From Nitrosomonas sp. (GTDB taxonomy: Bacteria; Pseudomonadota; Gammaproteobacteria; Burkholderiales; Nitrosomonadaceae): a stretch of DNA of 64,000 nt. The stretch covers positions 62,001 to 126,000 of the forward strand of contig JAHBZZ010000008.1 in assembly GCA_019635215.1 (NCBI GenBank), read 5' to 3'. The translations under genes and the position numbers were made by a program. Positions 27,720-37,166 of the stretch are shown here, in pieces. Under the pieces are notes generated by a model. That model had not been told where the DNA came from. It ran no database searches and worked only from the letters and a program-made list of their open reading frames with translations. The stretch's first letter is position 1, and every line of letters begins with the position of its first letter.

Positions 27720-28466
27720 ATGTTTTCACAAGGAACAACCCATCTAGGTACGTCCTTCAAACAGTATTTCGAAATCGTGCCCGCACTTACTGAAGATTTA
27801 AAGCGTGAAGCTTACCGCATTCGTCACTCAGTTTATTGTGAGGATCTGAAATATGAACCGCTGCGACCAGATCAACTTGAGTCGGATGAGTATGACGCAT
27901 ATGCGCTACATCTACTGATTCACAGTGTTAAATATGACATATTTATTGGGTGTGTCCGTGTCATTATCCCTCCTACAGACGATCCTGACTGGCTTTTACC
28001 ATTCGAAAAAATTTGTGCACATGCGCTCAACCGTTCGATCATTGATCCGACAAAATTACCAAGAAAACAAATCGCCGAGATCTCGCGCCTTGCAGTCATT
28101 TCATCATTCCGTCGACGTAAAGGAGAGGCTACCAACCCTATTAATCTTTCTGAAGAAGATTTCAACCACAATCCAGTACCACGCTTTCCCTATATTCCAC
28201 TGGGTCTTTACTATGGAGCAATCGAATTAGCGCGTTTACACGATATCGAGGTATTTTTCATACTCACCGAAGAGCGCTTGGCTAATCACTTTAATAAATT
28301 AGGTATGCAAATTGAATTTATTGGTGCTCCTCTCAAGCACCGCGGTCTACGTTTTCCATCAATGGTCAATATTAATAAAACTATTCATAATATACGGCCA
28401 GTTATTTATCCACTTTACCAGACAATAGCGCAGGATGTCAGAACAGGACTGATCAACAAAAACTAA
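27720..28466 (+). CDS. PEP-CTERM/exosortase system-associated acyltransferase
   Basis: 248 aa. Fits the acyltransferase family found beside PEP-CTERM/exosortase loci: LKREAYRIRHSVYCEDLKYEP, SDEYDAYALHLLIHS, CVRVIIPPTDDPDWLLPFE, RKQIAEISRLAVISSFRRRKGE, PYIPLGLYYGAIELAR and NHFNKLGMQIEFIGAPLKHRG. These are GNAT-like relatives of autoinducer synthases and of FeeM; the true product is unknown, but an acyl-amino acid is the best guess. An RBS AGAGAGATG precedes the ATG. Flanked by IS relics on both sides. Confidence 0.85.
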   Translation: MFSQGTTHLGTSFKQYFEIVPALTEDLKREAYRIRHSVYCEDLKYEPLRPDQLESDEYDAYALHLLIHSVKYDIFIGCVRVIIPPTDDPDWLLPFEKICAHALNRSIIDPTKLPRKQIAEISRLAVISSFRRRKGEATNPINLSEEDFNHNPVPRFPYIPLGLYYGAIELARLHDIEVFFILTEERLANHFNKLGMQIEFIGAPLKHRGLRFPSMVNINKTIHNIRPVIYPLYQTIAQDVRTGLINKN

Positions 28467-28493
28467 TGAGTAATCAATTTTATTGAAGTCGTA

Positions 28494-29306
28494 AGAGGTT
28501 GTCACAATCTTTTAAATGTCGTAGACTGGGGCATGAGAAAGAGTGCCCCTAGTGACATCAGCAAGGAAGTGTTCGAAGAGATCAGGTTGTTGCTGGAGAG
28601 CATGTGCAGGCAGACCAAGCTGAGAACGGTGGATTTGTACGAGGTGTTCTGCGACGTGCTATACCTGTTCAAGATTGGCTGTCAGCGGCGAAGGCTCCCG
28701 AGTGATTTTCCTAAGTGGCGAACGGTGCATGCCTACTTTGCTAAATGGAGTGAACCCGGTCCGGATGGGTTCAGCGTTCTGCAGCGGGCTTTAAAAAATG
28801 TGGTTGGTGCAGCTCGTACAAAACAGGAGCGGAAATCCTCGCCGCACAGAGCGTCAAGAGCACCGATAGTGTACAGAAGAAAGGTGCAGGTAAGAAGGTC
28901 TCGGGGATCCAAATGCATATCGCAGTGGATATCCAAGGTTTACCCCATGCGATTACCGTCACAACAGCCGATGTCACTGACCGCAAGGGAGCATACAGGC
29001 TTTGGCCACTGTGCTGCCGACTTGCAAGCCGTTCAGAGCATTTTGGTTGACGGTGGATATGTCGGCCAGCCATTTGCTCATGCGGTTGAAGATTTGCTCG
29101 GTACCCAGCTCCAAATCGCAAAACGCAGCGAGCTATATACCTTTGCTGTCATGCCCCAGCGCTGGGTGGTGGAACGATCATTCGCCTAGATCGGAAAGTG
29201 CCGGCGTTTATGGAAAAACTGCGAATGAAAACTCAATTCCAGCTTGCAGTTCATTCACCTCGCCTCTTCTTGGCCCTACTACTCAGAAGATCGTGAACAG
29301 TTTCTC
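28494..29306 (+). mobile_element. decayed IS5-family element
   Basis: Imperfect ends are still visible: AGAGGTTGTCACAATCTT on the left and, on the complement of the right end, GAGAAACTGTTCACGATCTT. No target duplication found. The transposase inside is broken (next entry). It separates the acyl-amino-acid island from the ammonia monooxygenase gene. Confidence 0.65.
28533..29280 (+). pseudogene. IS5-family transposase, multiply broken
   Basis: The N-terminal part FPKWRTVHAYFAKWSEPG and the C-terminal part VDGGYVGQPFAHAVEDLLGT, MPQRWVVERSFA are in one frame. The middle (KKGAGKKVSGIQMHIAVDIQ, TVTTADVTDRKGA) lies in another. After 29189 a stop replaces Trp, then IGKCRRLWKNCE, a stop, and SSLQFIHLA. 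So at least two frameshifts and two stop codons. The DDE residues survive only as pieces. Confidence 0.8.
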
Positions 29307-29424
29307 AGGCTTTCCCGGTGTGATCTGATTGATGGGCCTGGTTAGCTTTCATGGTGTCGGGACGAAAAACGAACAGCAATGATTCGAGGTGACAATGTTT
29401 AAATGCGAGGAAAAATGAATATTG

Positions 29425-29456
29425 AAGCCACCGGTTATTGGTCGGTGGCTTTTGTT
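29425..29456. terminator. terminator, probably bidirectional
   Basis: AAGCCACCG (29425-29433) / CGGTGGCTT (29443-29451) forms a 9-bp stem. T-rich sequence follows on the plus strand (TTTGTTT); on the minus strand the run is weaker (TTCAATATT). It lies 24 bp past the stop of the minus-strand gene behind amoC and so closes that transcript. Confidence 0.6.
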
Positions 29457-29479
29457 TATAATGGACTAAACACACCTGG

Positions 29480-30040
29480 TTAATGCTGAATCTGCCGCCA
29501 TTTCAAATACTTATCGGTGAATAATACGATCAAAAGAAATGCAATGATATAGGGCGTCACTGCAAAAAAGGTATCGGTTAGATTTTTGGACTGGATTTGC
29601 AGAGGATATTCATAATGTAAAGCCGGGATGCCGAGACCGGTGATTGAAAGTGTATATTGCCCTTTATTCAGGTTAAATTGACCCTTGATGACGCCATCTG
29701 CATGGTTGGTGGAATGTAAAGACGTTATTGTTTCTCCCGGGGTGTCGCCATTGTTGCGCACAACTTTTATGTCAATCGGCATGGTGCGCAAGGCGTGGTC
29801 GACGAGGTCCAGAACCCAAAGTGTTTCGCCTTCATGGGGAATTTCAGTGCAGTATTCAGCTTCTGGGTCGTATTGCGGCTGGTAGGTGCTCAGATGCACC
29901 ATGCTGCCTGCCATATTGCGCACGCAAATGTCCGATTCCAGTGTTACTTTTCCATGTGCTGCGGCGAAACCTGAATAAAATAATGTGACGAAGATGATGA
30001 TACTTGATGCCCACCATTTTTTGATATGTTGTTTTAACAT
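29480..30040 (-). CDS. periplasmic membrane-anchored protein, putative metal binding (AmoD-like?)
   Basis: 186 aa. Signal peptide about 1-28, mature start AAHGKVTLESD, large periplasmic domain, then one C-terminal span (about 158-178) with a short basic tail. Potential metal ligands cluster after the signal: His29, Cys39, Met43, Met47, His49, Cys64 (CVRNMAGSMVHLSTYQPQY). The layout (exported, Cys/Met/His cluster, C-terminal anchor, next to a monooxygenase subunit) resembles AmoD/PmoD-type copper proteins, but I cannot confirm homology; the motif spacing is not the PmoD one I know. It is 132 bp behind amoC in the same direction, likely co-transcribed. Confidence 0.6.
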   Translation of the reverse strand: MLKQHIKKWWASSIIIFVTLFYSGFAAAHGKVTLESDICVRNMAGSMVHLSTYQPQYDPEAEYCTEIPHEGETLWVLDLVDHALRTMPIDIKVVRNNGDTPGETITSLHSTNHADGVIKGQFNLNKGQYTLSITGLGIPALHYEYPLQIQSKNLTDTFFAVTPYIIAFLLIVLFTDKYLKWRQIQH

Positions 30041-30172
30041 GTAACAACTCCTGCGGTTGTTGATCAGTAATTTATTTTATTATGGCGTTTTTGCTGTCCT
30101 TTCTTTAAATTCCACGGCCTGTTGATTGTTCAGACAGGCCGTGGAAAGTGAAGTATTAAGAGAAAATAAAAA

Positions 30173-31063
<891 letters not shown>

Positions 31064-31064
31064 C

Positions 31065-31093
31065 TAAAGATGGTTTTAGTCGGGAAAAGTTTC
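31065..31093 (-). promoter_or_regulatory. candidate sigma-E-type promoter of amoC
   Basis: On the minus strand GAAACTT (31093-31087), 16 bases, TCTTTA (31070-31065). The -35 is close to the sigma-E element GGAACTT; the -10 keeps only the TC of GTC. It would give a leader of about 80 bases. It is proposed because stand-alone amoC in N. europaea is under sigma-E; on sequence alone it is weak. Confidence 0.35.
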
Positions 31094-31212
31094 ATTGCAT
31101 CTCTCATTTATTGCGCAATCTTGCGCGCCACGATAGATTTGATCGTTATCGTGCAACTACACCATGGCCGATTCTGTCTTGTAAGAATATGGTTAATACA
31201 TAAGGAAAATCA

Positions 31213-32568
31213 ATGCCGCAACATTTTGACTATATCTGCCTGGGTGCAGGCAGTGGTGGTATCGCTTCAGCGAATAGAGCCGCGATGTATGGCGCGAAAG
31301 TGCTTTTGATTGAAGCCAGGCATATTGGTGGTACTTGCGTGAATGTGGGTTGTGTTCCCAAGAAGGTGATGTGGTATAGCGCACAGCTCGCTGAAGCAAT
31401 TCATTTATTCGCCGGGGATTATGGCTGGGATGTGGCCGTCAAAAAATTTGACTGGAATTATCTGGTAAACAACCGCGAAGCTTATATAGAACGTATTCAC
31501 GGTTCTTATAAAAATACGCTGACGAATAACGGCGTCACATTGATTAACGGTTTGGGCCGTTTTGTGAATAACACCACTATCGAAGTAAATGGCGGGCAAT
31601 ACCGTGCAGACCATATTTTGATTGCAACCGGCAGTGTACCGGTTATTCCGGATATTCCGGGTGCATCATACGGTATTGATTCCGATGGATTTTTTGCGTT
31701 ACGGAACCAGCCGGAGAGCGTGGCTGTGGTGGGTGGCGGTTACATTGCGGCAGAGTTGGCGGGCGTGTTGCATGCCCTGGGCAGCAAGACGCGTCTGTTT
31801 ATTCGTAAACACGCACTGTTGCGTAATTTTGACCCGCTGATATATGAGACATTGATGGAAAACATGGCGGCGAATGGCCTGATCGTGCATCCACACAGCG
31901 TTCCGGCAGCAGTGGAGCAGAATACGGATGGCAGGTTGATGCTGCATCTGGAAAGTAGCGAGAAATATACCGTCGATGCGTTAATATGGGCTGTCGGACG
32001 TGCACCGTCGACGGGGAACATTGGTCTGGAAAATACCGATGTAACATTGGATGAAAAAGGCTATGTCCAGGTCGACGCGCAACAGAATACCAGCGCGGAA
32101 AGGATTTATTGTGTCGGTGACTGCATGGCGGGCGGTAAGGCGCTTACGCCTGTTGCCATTAAAGCGGGGCGTCTGTTGTCTGAACGTCTGTTCAACGGCC
32201 GGTCAGACGCGACAATGGATTACAGTCTGATTCCAACGGTCGTTTTCAGTCATCCGGCTATCGGCACGATGGGTATGACTGAATCAGAAGCAGTTGCCCA
32301 TTACGGTAAGGGTAACATCAGGATTTACACTTCAAGTTTTGCGGCCATGTATACAGCGATTACCGCTCATCGCCAGCCTTGTAAAATGAAACTGGTATGC
32401 GCAGGCGTGGAAGAAAAGGTTGTCGGTATCCATGGTATCGGCCACGGGATGGATGAAATTCTCCAGGGTTTTGCGGTTGCTATCAGAATGGGCGCGACTA
32501 AAGCCGATTTTGATGCCGTTGTCGCCATTCACCCAACCAGCGCTGAAGAGTTTGTGACCATGCGCTGA
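31213..32568 (+). CDS. gor: glutathione-disulfide reductase
   Basis: 451 aa cytoplasmic flavoenzyme reducing GSSG with NADPH. FAD motif [14 protein letters not shown], redox disulfide [17 protein letters not shown] (Cys-x4-Cys), NAD(P) motif [22 protein letters not shown] motif [20 protein letters not shown], and C-terminal active-site loop [12 protein letters not shown] with the catalytic His-x4-Glu. Length and motifs fit Gor rather than lipoamide or mercuric reductase. Divergent from amoC across 233 bp; the ovothiol genes follow, making a thiol-redox group. Confidence 0.93.
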   Translation: MPQHFDYICLGAGSGGIASANRAAMYGAKVLLIEARHIGGTCVNVGCVPKKVMWYSAQLAEAIHLFAGDYGWDVAVKKFDWNYLVNNREAYIERIHGSYKNTLTNNGVTLINGLGRFVNNTTIEVNGGQYRADHILIATGSVPVIPDIPGASYGIDSDGFFALRNQPESVAVVGGGYIAAELAGVLHALGSKTRLFIRKHALLRNFDPLIYETLMENMAANGLIVHPHSVPAAVEQNTDGRLMLHLESSEKYTVDALIWAVGRAPSTGNIGLENTDVTLDEKGYVQVDAQQNTSAERIYCVGDCMAGGKALTPVAIKAGRLLSERLFNGRSDATMDYSLIPTVVFSHPAIGTMGMTESEAVAHYGKGNIRIYTSSFAAMYTAITAHRQPCKMKLVCAGVEEKVVGIHGIGHGMDEILQGFAVAIRMGATKADFDAVVAIHPTSAEEFVTMR

Positions 32569-32860
32569 TGCTCTAACGGGTTGTTAATCCAGGAAGAACC
32601 CAATTGAGAATACGATTTAAAATCAGACGCTCGTTCTGTTTTTGTTAGGTAATAACGTAAATAGACAACAGATATAATCCAGATCTGTGATGACGCATAA
32701 AAAACCAAAAATGTAACATGTTTACTTTTTATTCTGTCTTACCAGATTTGAAATCCCTAATATCATTAGGGACTTAATTTGCGTGATGCCAGTATCAACA
32801 ATTCTCTGAAGCGTTATAATACCCGTCGAACCTAAATAATGAATTGACAATATCATACTT
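32569..32860. other. gor-ovoA intergenic region
   Basis: 292 bp without a gene. A dyad TCCCTAAT-AT-CATTAGGGA near 32754-32771, with no T-run, is the only structure and may end the gor transcript. The following AT-rich stretch should hold the ovoA promoter. Confidence 0.35.
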
Positions 32861-34975
32861 ATGTTTAGACAACAGATTCAGAGAACACCACTGCTTTATG
32901 GCGATGACGTCAATGCGAAACGCGAGGAGATTCGCGCCTATTTTCATAATACACTGGATTGTTACGAACAGCTTTTCAGAACGCTGCGCAATGATGACGC
33001 ATATTACAAAAAGTCGATCGCACTGCGCCATCCGTTGATTTTCTACTATGGCCATACGGCGACTTTCTTTGTCAATAAATTGATACTGGCTGGTCTGATT
33101 ACCGAGCGTATCAATCCCAGGTTTGAATCCATGTTTGCTGTCGGCGTGGATGAAATGAGCTGGGATGATCTGGATAATACGCATTACGACTGGCCTGCTG
33201 TTGCGGAAGTCACCGAATACCGCAGGAAAATGCGCAGCATGGTGGACAAACTGATCTGCGATTTGCCGCTGGTTCTGCCTATAACCTGGGAAAGTCCTTT
33301 CTGGCCGATTCTGATGGGTATCGAACACGAACAGATTCATCTGGAGACTTCATCCGTATTGATCCGCCAGCATGCCATGGCCTATGTTCAGCCGCATGAA
33401 GCCTGGCGTCCCTGTGGAAAAACCGGTGCTGCGCCGGAAAACGAGCTTGTCCATGTACCTGCAGGCGCAGTAGTGATCGGCAAAAACAAGACCACGCATC
33501 AGCATTACGGCTGGGACAATGAGTACGGCCTGCATTGTGCGGATGTCGCTGCGTTTCAGGCCAGCAAGTATCTGGTCAGCAATCAGGAATACCTGTCCTT
33601 TATTGATGACCAGGGTTACCAAACCGATGCGTACTGGGGGGAAGAAGGGCTTTCATGGCGCAACTTCAGCAAAGCGGAATATCCGGCGTTCTGGATCAAG
33701 AAAGGCGATAACTGGTTCATGCGTACGATGACGGATGAGATCCCTATGCCGTGGGATTGGCCGGTTGACGTCAATTATCATGAAGCCAAGGCATTCTGTA
33801 ATTGGAAAGCGAAAAACACAGGCCAGCCCGTCAGATTGCCCACTGAAGACGAATGGTATCGCTTATACGATCTGGCAGGATTGTCTGAAGTACCGCACGC
33901 TCAGCCGGCGGTTGGCAATTTGCATCTCGATCATTATGCATCGAGCTGCCCGGTGAATGCATTTCCGCAAGGTGATTTTTACGATATCGTCGGCAATGTC
34001 TGGCAGTGGATGGAAACACCCACTTACCCTTTTGAAGGTTTTGACGTGCATCCATTGTACGATGATTTCACCACGCCGACTTTTGATAATCAGCATAACC
34101 TGATCAAAGGCGGGTCATGGGTTTCCTGCGGCAATGAAACACTGCGCAGTGCACGCTATGCCTTCCGCAGGCATTTTTTTCAGCATGCGGGGTTCCGCTA
34201 TGTCGTTTCCACGGCACCGGCTACGCTACAAACTTCAAATTACGAAACGGACCAACTGCTCTCCGAATACGCGGAGTTTCATTATGGCGACACCTATTTT
34301 GACGTGCCTAATTTCCCCCAAGCGCTTGCTGAAATCGCGATCAAAGCCATGGGCGACCGGCCAGCCGGAAAAGCGCTGGATCTAGGCTGCGCATCCGGGC
34401 GCGCTACGTTTGAACTCGCACGCCATTTCGATCATGTAACCGGTATCGATTTTTCCGCACGTTTTATCGGCCAGGGCGTGCAGTTGGCGCAACAGGGCAT
34501 ATTGCGCTATACGCTGATCGATGAAGGCGATCTGGTATTTTACAGGGAGCGTACCCTGAACGGTTTGGGGTTGGAAAGCGTCAAAAATAAAGTCGAATTT
34601 TATCAGGGTGATGCATGTAATCTTAAGCCGCTGTTTTCGGGTTATGATCTGATTCTGGCGGCCAATCTGATCGATCGCCTCTATGAGCCGGCTAAATTGC
34701 TTAATTCGATTCATACACGCATCAACCCCGGTGGATTGCTGATGATCGCTTCGCCTTATACCTGGTTGACCGAACATACCAAGCGGGAATTCTGGATCGG
34801 TGGCTTCAAGCGCGATGGCGAAAACTTTACCACACTAGATGGTCTGAAAGAATTACTTGGCAAGCATTTCAGGCTGATACAGGGTCCGCAATCGGTACCG
34901 TTCATCATTCGTGAAACAAGCCATAAACACCAGCATACATTGTCTGAAGTGACTCTCTGGGAGAAGGTTTCTTGA
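32861..34975 (+). CDS. ovoA: 5-histidylcysteine sulfoxide synthase / mercaptohistidine methyltransferase OvoA
   Basis: 704 aa bifunctional enzyme of ovothiol A synthesis. N-terminal DinB-like domain with the iron ligands His65 (YYGHTATFF) and HEQIHLE (His156, His160). Then a formylglycine-generating-enzyme-type sulfatase-modifying domain (about 195-450; VHVPAGAVVIG, WEMFD-like GNVWQWMETPTYPFEGF, IKGGSWVSCGNE, FRRHFFQHAGFRYV). The C-terminal third is a SAM methyltransferase (GKALDLGCASGRATFELARH, VTGIDFSARFI). The first part couples Cys to His C5 with O2; the last methylates the imidazole. Full-length and intact. The next gene, ovoB, overlaps by 4 bp. Confidence 0.93.
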   Translation: MFRQQIQRTPLLYGDDVNAKREEIRAYFHNTLDCYEQLFRTLRNDDAYYKKSIALRHPLIFYYGHTATFFVNKLILAGLITERINPRFESMFAVGVDEMSWDDLDNTHYDWPAVAEVTEYRRKMRSMVDKLICDLPLVLPITWESPFWPILMGIEHEQIHLETSSVLIRQHAMAYVQPHEAWRPCGKTGAAPENELVHVPAGAVVIGKNKTTHQHYGWDNEYGLHCADVAAFQASKYLVSNQEYLSFIDDQGYQTDAYWGEEGLSWRNFSKAEYPAFWIKKGDNWFMRTMTDEIPMPWDWPVDVNYHEAKAFCNWKAKNTGQPVRLPTEDEWYRLYDLAGLSEVPHAQPAVGNLHLDHYASSCPVNAFPQGDFYDIVGNVWQWMETPTYPFEGFDVHPLYDDFTTPTFDNQHNLIKGGSWVSCGNETLRSARYAFRRHFFQHAGFRYVVSTAPATLQTSNYETDQLLSEYAEFHYGDTYFDVPNFPQALAEIAIKAMGDRPAGKALDLGCASGRATFELARHFDHVTGIDFSARFIGQGVQLAQQGILRYTLIDEGDLVFYRERTLNGLGLESVKNKVEFYQGDACNLKPLFSGYDLILAANLIDRLYEPAKLLNSIHTRINPGGLLMIASPYTWLTEHTKREFWIGGFKRDGENFTTLDGLKELLGKHFRLIQGPQSVPFIIRETSHKHQHTLSEVTLWEKVS

Positions 34976-36180
34976 CTGATGGATTCGGTTCGGATTACTT
35001 CGATCAGATAATTCGGCGGGAAGGAACAGGCAGTACTAAATACGACGGGCGGCAGGCCATGTTCGGTAAAACGGATGTGATACCGGCATGGGTAGCAGAC
35101 ATGGATTTTCCTGCGCCGCCCGCGGTTATCGAAGCATTGATGGAACGGGCTAGACACCCGATATATGGATACACACTGTACCCCGACAGTCTGTTTGAGG
35201 CCATCATCGAGTGGATGCAGCGGCGGCATGCCTGGACGGTCGAACGCGAATGGATTGTCATGTGTCCGGGCGTTGTACCTGCACTCAATGCCGCAGTGAT
35301 AGCGTTTACCAAACCTGGGGAATCGGCTGTCATCCAGCCACCGGTTTATTTTCCGTTTTTTTCGGCAGTGACTCAGACTGGAAGAATTCTGATTCAGAAT
35401 CCGTTAAAGCTGGAGAATGGTCGCTATACCATAGATTTCGATCATCTTGAACAGTGCCTCCGCGGTGCGAATGTGCGCCTGCTATTGTTTTGCTCGCCCC
35501 ATAATCCGGTCGGCCGTGTCTGGTCTCCCGGCGAGCTGGAACAATTGCTGCAAATTGCCGAGAAGTATGAACTCATCATTTTTTCCGATGAGATCCATGC
35601 CGACCTGATTTATCCGGGCCATCAGCACACCGTGCTGGCCACACTCGAAGGCAGCGAAAGCCGGGTTATAACGGCAATGGCGCCGAGCAAAACCTTTAAC
35701 ATTCCGGGCTTGAATCTGTCTGCGCTGATCATTCCTGACAAAGCGCTGCGCAAAACGATTGCCGATGTTTTCAATACCTGGCACGTCAGTGCGTCAAATC
35801 CGTTCAGCGTCACCGCGTTCGAAACCGCATACCGCGAAGGCGAGGCCTGGCTTGAGGCACTGTGTATCTATCTGCGCGCTACGCGTGACGCTGTGGCGGT
35901 TTTTTTGACTGAACATTTACCGCAGATCAGACTGATTTCACCGGAAGGCACTTATTTGCTCTGGTTGGATTGCAGCGCATTAAACATGAGCGATGCCGAT
36001 CTCAGGCATTTCTTTATCCATAAAGCTGCAGTCGGTATGAGTCCGGGTACTCTGTTTGGCATAGCTGGCAATGGTTTTATGCGATTGAATATCGGTGCTC
36101 CCCGGGAAATCATCATGCAGGTATTGAGAAATATCCGGGAAGCATTGTCGCGCATCGATCAAAAACATCCTGGCGGTTAA
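34972..36180 (+). CDS. ovoB: PLP-dependent C-S lyase OvoB (MalY/PatB family)
   Basis: 402 aa aminotransferase-fold enzyme that cleaves the histidyl-cysteine sulfoxide made by OvoA to release 5-thiohistidine. MalY/PatB signatures: VIPAWVADMDFPAPPAV, YGYTLYPDSLFEAIIEWM, FCSPHNPVGRVWSPGEL, SDEIHADLIYPGHQH, and PLP Lys240 in APSKTFNIPGLNLSALI. The start is TTG at 34972, within the ovoA stop (TTGA overlap), so translation is coupled; GAGAAGG lies just before. Alone it would be called a cystathionine beta-lyase; the context makes OvoB the better call. Confidence 0.88.
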   Translation: MTDGFGSDYFDQIIRREGTGSTKYDGRQAMFGKTDVIPAWVADMDFPAPPAVIEALMERARHPIYGYTLYPDSLFEAIIEWMQRRHAWTVEREWIVMCPGVVPALNAAVIAFTKPGESAVIQPPVYFPFFSAVTQTGRILIQNPLKLENGRYTIDFDHLEQCLRGANVRLLLFCSPHNPVGRVWSPGELEQLLQIAEKYELIIFSDEIHADLIYPGHQHTVLATLEGSESRVITAMAPSKTFNIPGLNLSALIIPDKALRKTIADVFNTWHVSASNPFSVTAFETAYREGEAWLEALCIYLRATRDAVAVFLTEHLPQIRLISPEGTYLLWLDCSALNMSDADLRHFFIHKAAVGMSPGTLFGIAGNGFMRLNIGAPREIIMQVLRNIREALSRIDQKHPGG

Positions 36181-36425
36181 GTCGCAGACAGTGGAAATCA
36201 GTTTAACGGAAAATCTATTCTCCTATCTCTTCTAAAATCATGGGGTTGTAGGTCTCCCAGATGGTGCTGCAGGAAATCGGAATCCATCGGATGAAATACC
36301 GGTATCGATCAATGAATACAGTATTCCGGGCTTGGTGGATTAAAACATCGATGTTTTGCCGATGCGGTGGGTTGTGATCATTTTCTTGATAGAAATAGAG
36401 GATTGATTGACGGGTAAAGTGCGTT

Positions 36426-36605
36426 TCAAGCGGCGGTTGCTTGAATGGATGTGGTTTCAAAGCGGCTGACGGCATCCAGGACGGCATCAGAAGTGGATCT
36501 GAAGAGTCCATAATAAAAATGTGTTTCACCGGTACGCGTGGTTACTTTTACTTTGCATTTAATGAGCCGGGTGGTTTGTGCTTTAACGGCGTAGCGGGTT
36601 TTCAT
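36426..36605 (-). CDS. small basic conserved-looking protein, 59 aa
   Basis: Starts MKTRYAVKAQTTRLIKCKVK, continues TTRTGETHFYYGLFRSTSDA and ends FETTSIQATAA. Composition is protein-like: basic N-terminal beta strands, then an acidic helix. An AGGAAAA sequence stands about six bases before the ATG. Family and function unknown. The overlapping longer frame at 36215-36529 in another phase is Pro/His-rich and lacks protein-like order, so I prefer this one. Convergent with ovoB. Confidence 0.5.
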   Translation of the reverse strand: MKTRYAVKAQTTRLIKCKVKVTTRTGETHFYYGLFRSTSDAVLDAVSRFETTSIQATAA

Positions 36606-37166
36606 AGCAGTTTTCCTTGAACGGATTCATCCTGTTGCAAATATGCGCGTCATTCTATAAAAGCATGCGGCAAACGAAAGACGCTACAAGAAGGGTAAAG
36701 TGGCCTTAATTTGTTTTTTTGCGTTTCTTCGTTTCTTCTCGAAGGTTTTGGCCTGCTTTCTATTTCTTAGATATGCTTTTTTAGACGGTTCATTTTTGTT
36801 CATGTTATAGTGAGGGTTTTTAATAATCCTTTAATTAATAACATATTGTTTGTTAGTATTTTTTTGCTGTATAAAATTGCAGGGAGTACTGCTACACCGG
36901 TTTTCCGAATTTCTTTTGCCTTGAAGAATGCGTTGTTGTAGTGACGTGGTGACATGAGGCATACAGTCAAAGTTTAACGGTTGATTAATCGTTGCTGATG
37001 AATTTATCTGGCTGCAGGACAACAGGTTTTTCTTGTACCGCAATCCAGTTGAATGAATTTTTCTGTTTTCTGTCAGGCGCAACAATAAGACGTTTTTTCA
37101 TCATGCCTGACGTCGGCGGCAGTTTCTCCACTTGGCAATTTTTATCATGAGGAGAGAAAGATTGTT
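36606..37166. other. AT-rich intergenic region
   Basis: 560 bp. No credible gene; an 84-codon minus-strand frame at 36831-37085 has no features. It should hold promoters for the small gene on the left and kamA-like gene on the right. Strong RBS GAGGAGAGA lies at 37149-37157, just before the latter. Confidence 0.35.

Noticed and set aside
34972-36180. Naming the PLP enzyme a cystathionine beta-lyase.
   Set aside because: Family signatures allow it, but the coupled start inside ovoA makes the ovothiol C-S lyase role more likely.
36215-36529. 104-codon minus-strand frame.
   Set aside because: Overlaps the better 59-aa frame at 36426-36605 in another phase; rich in Pro and His without domain features.
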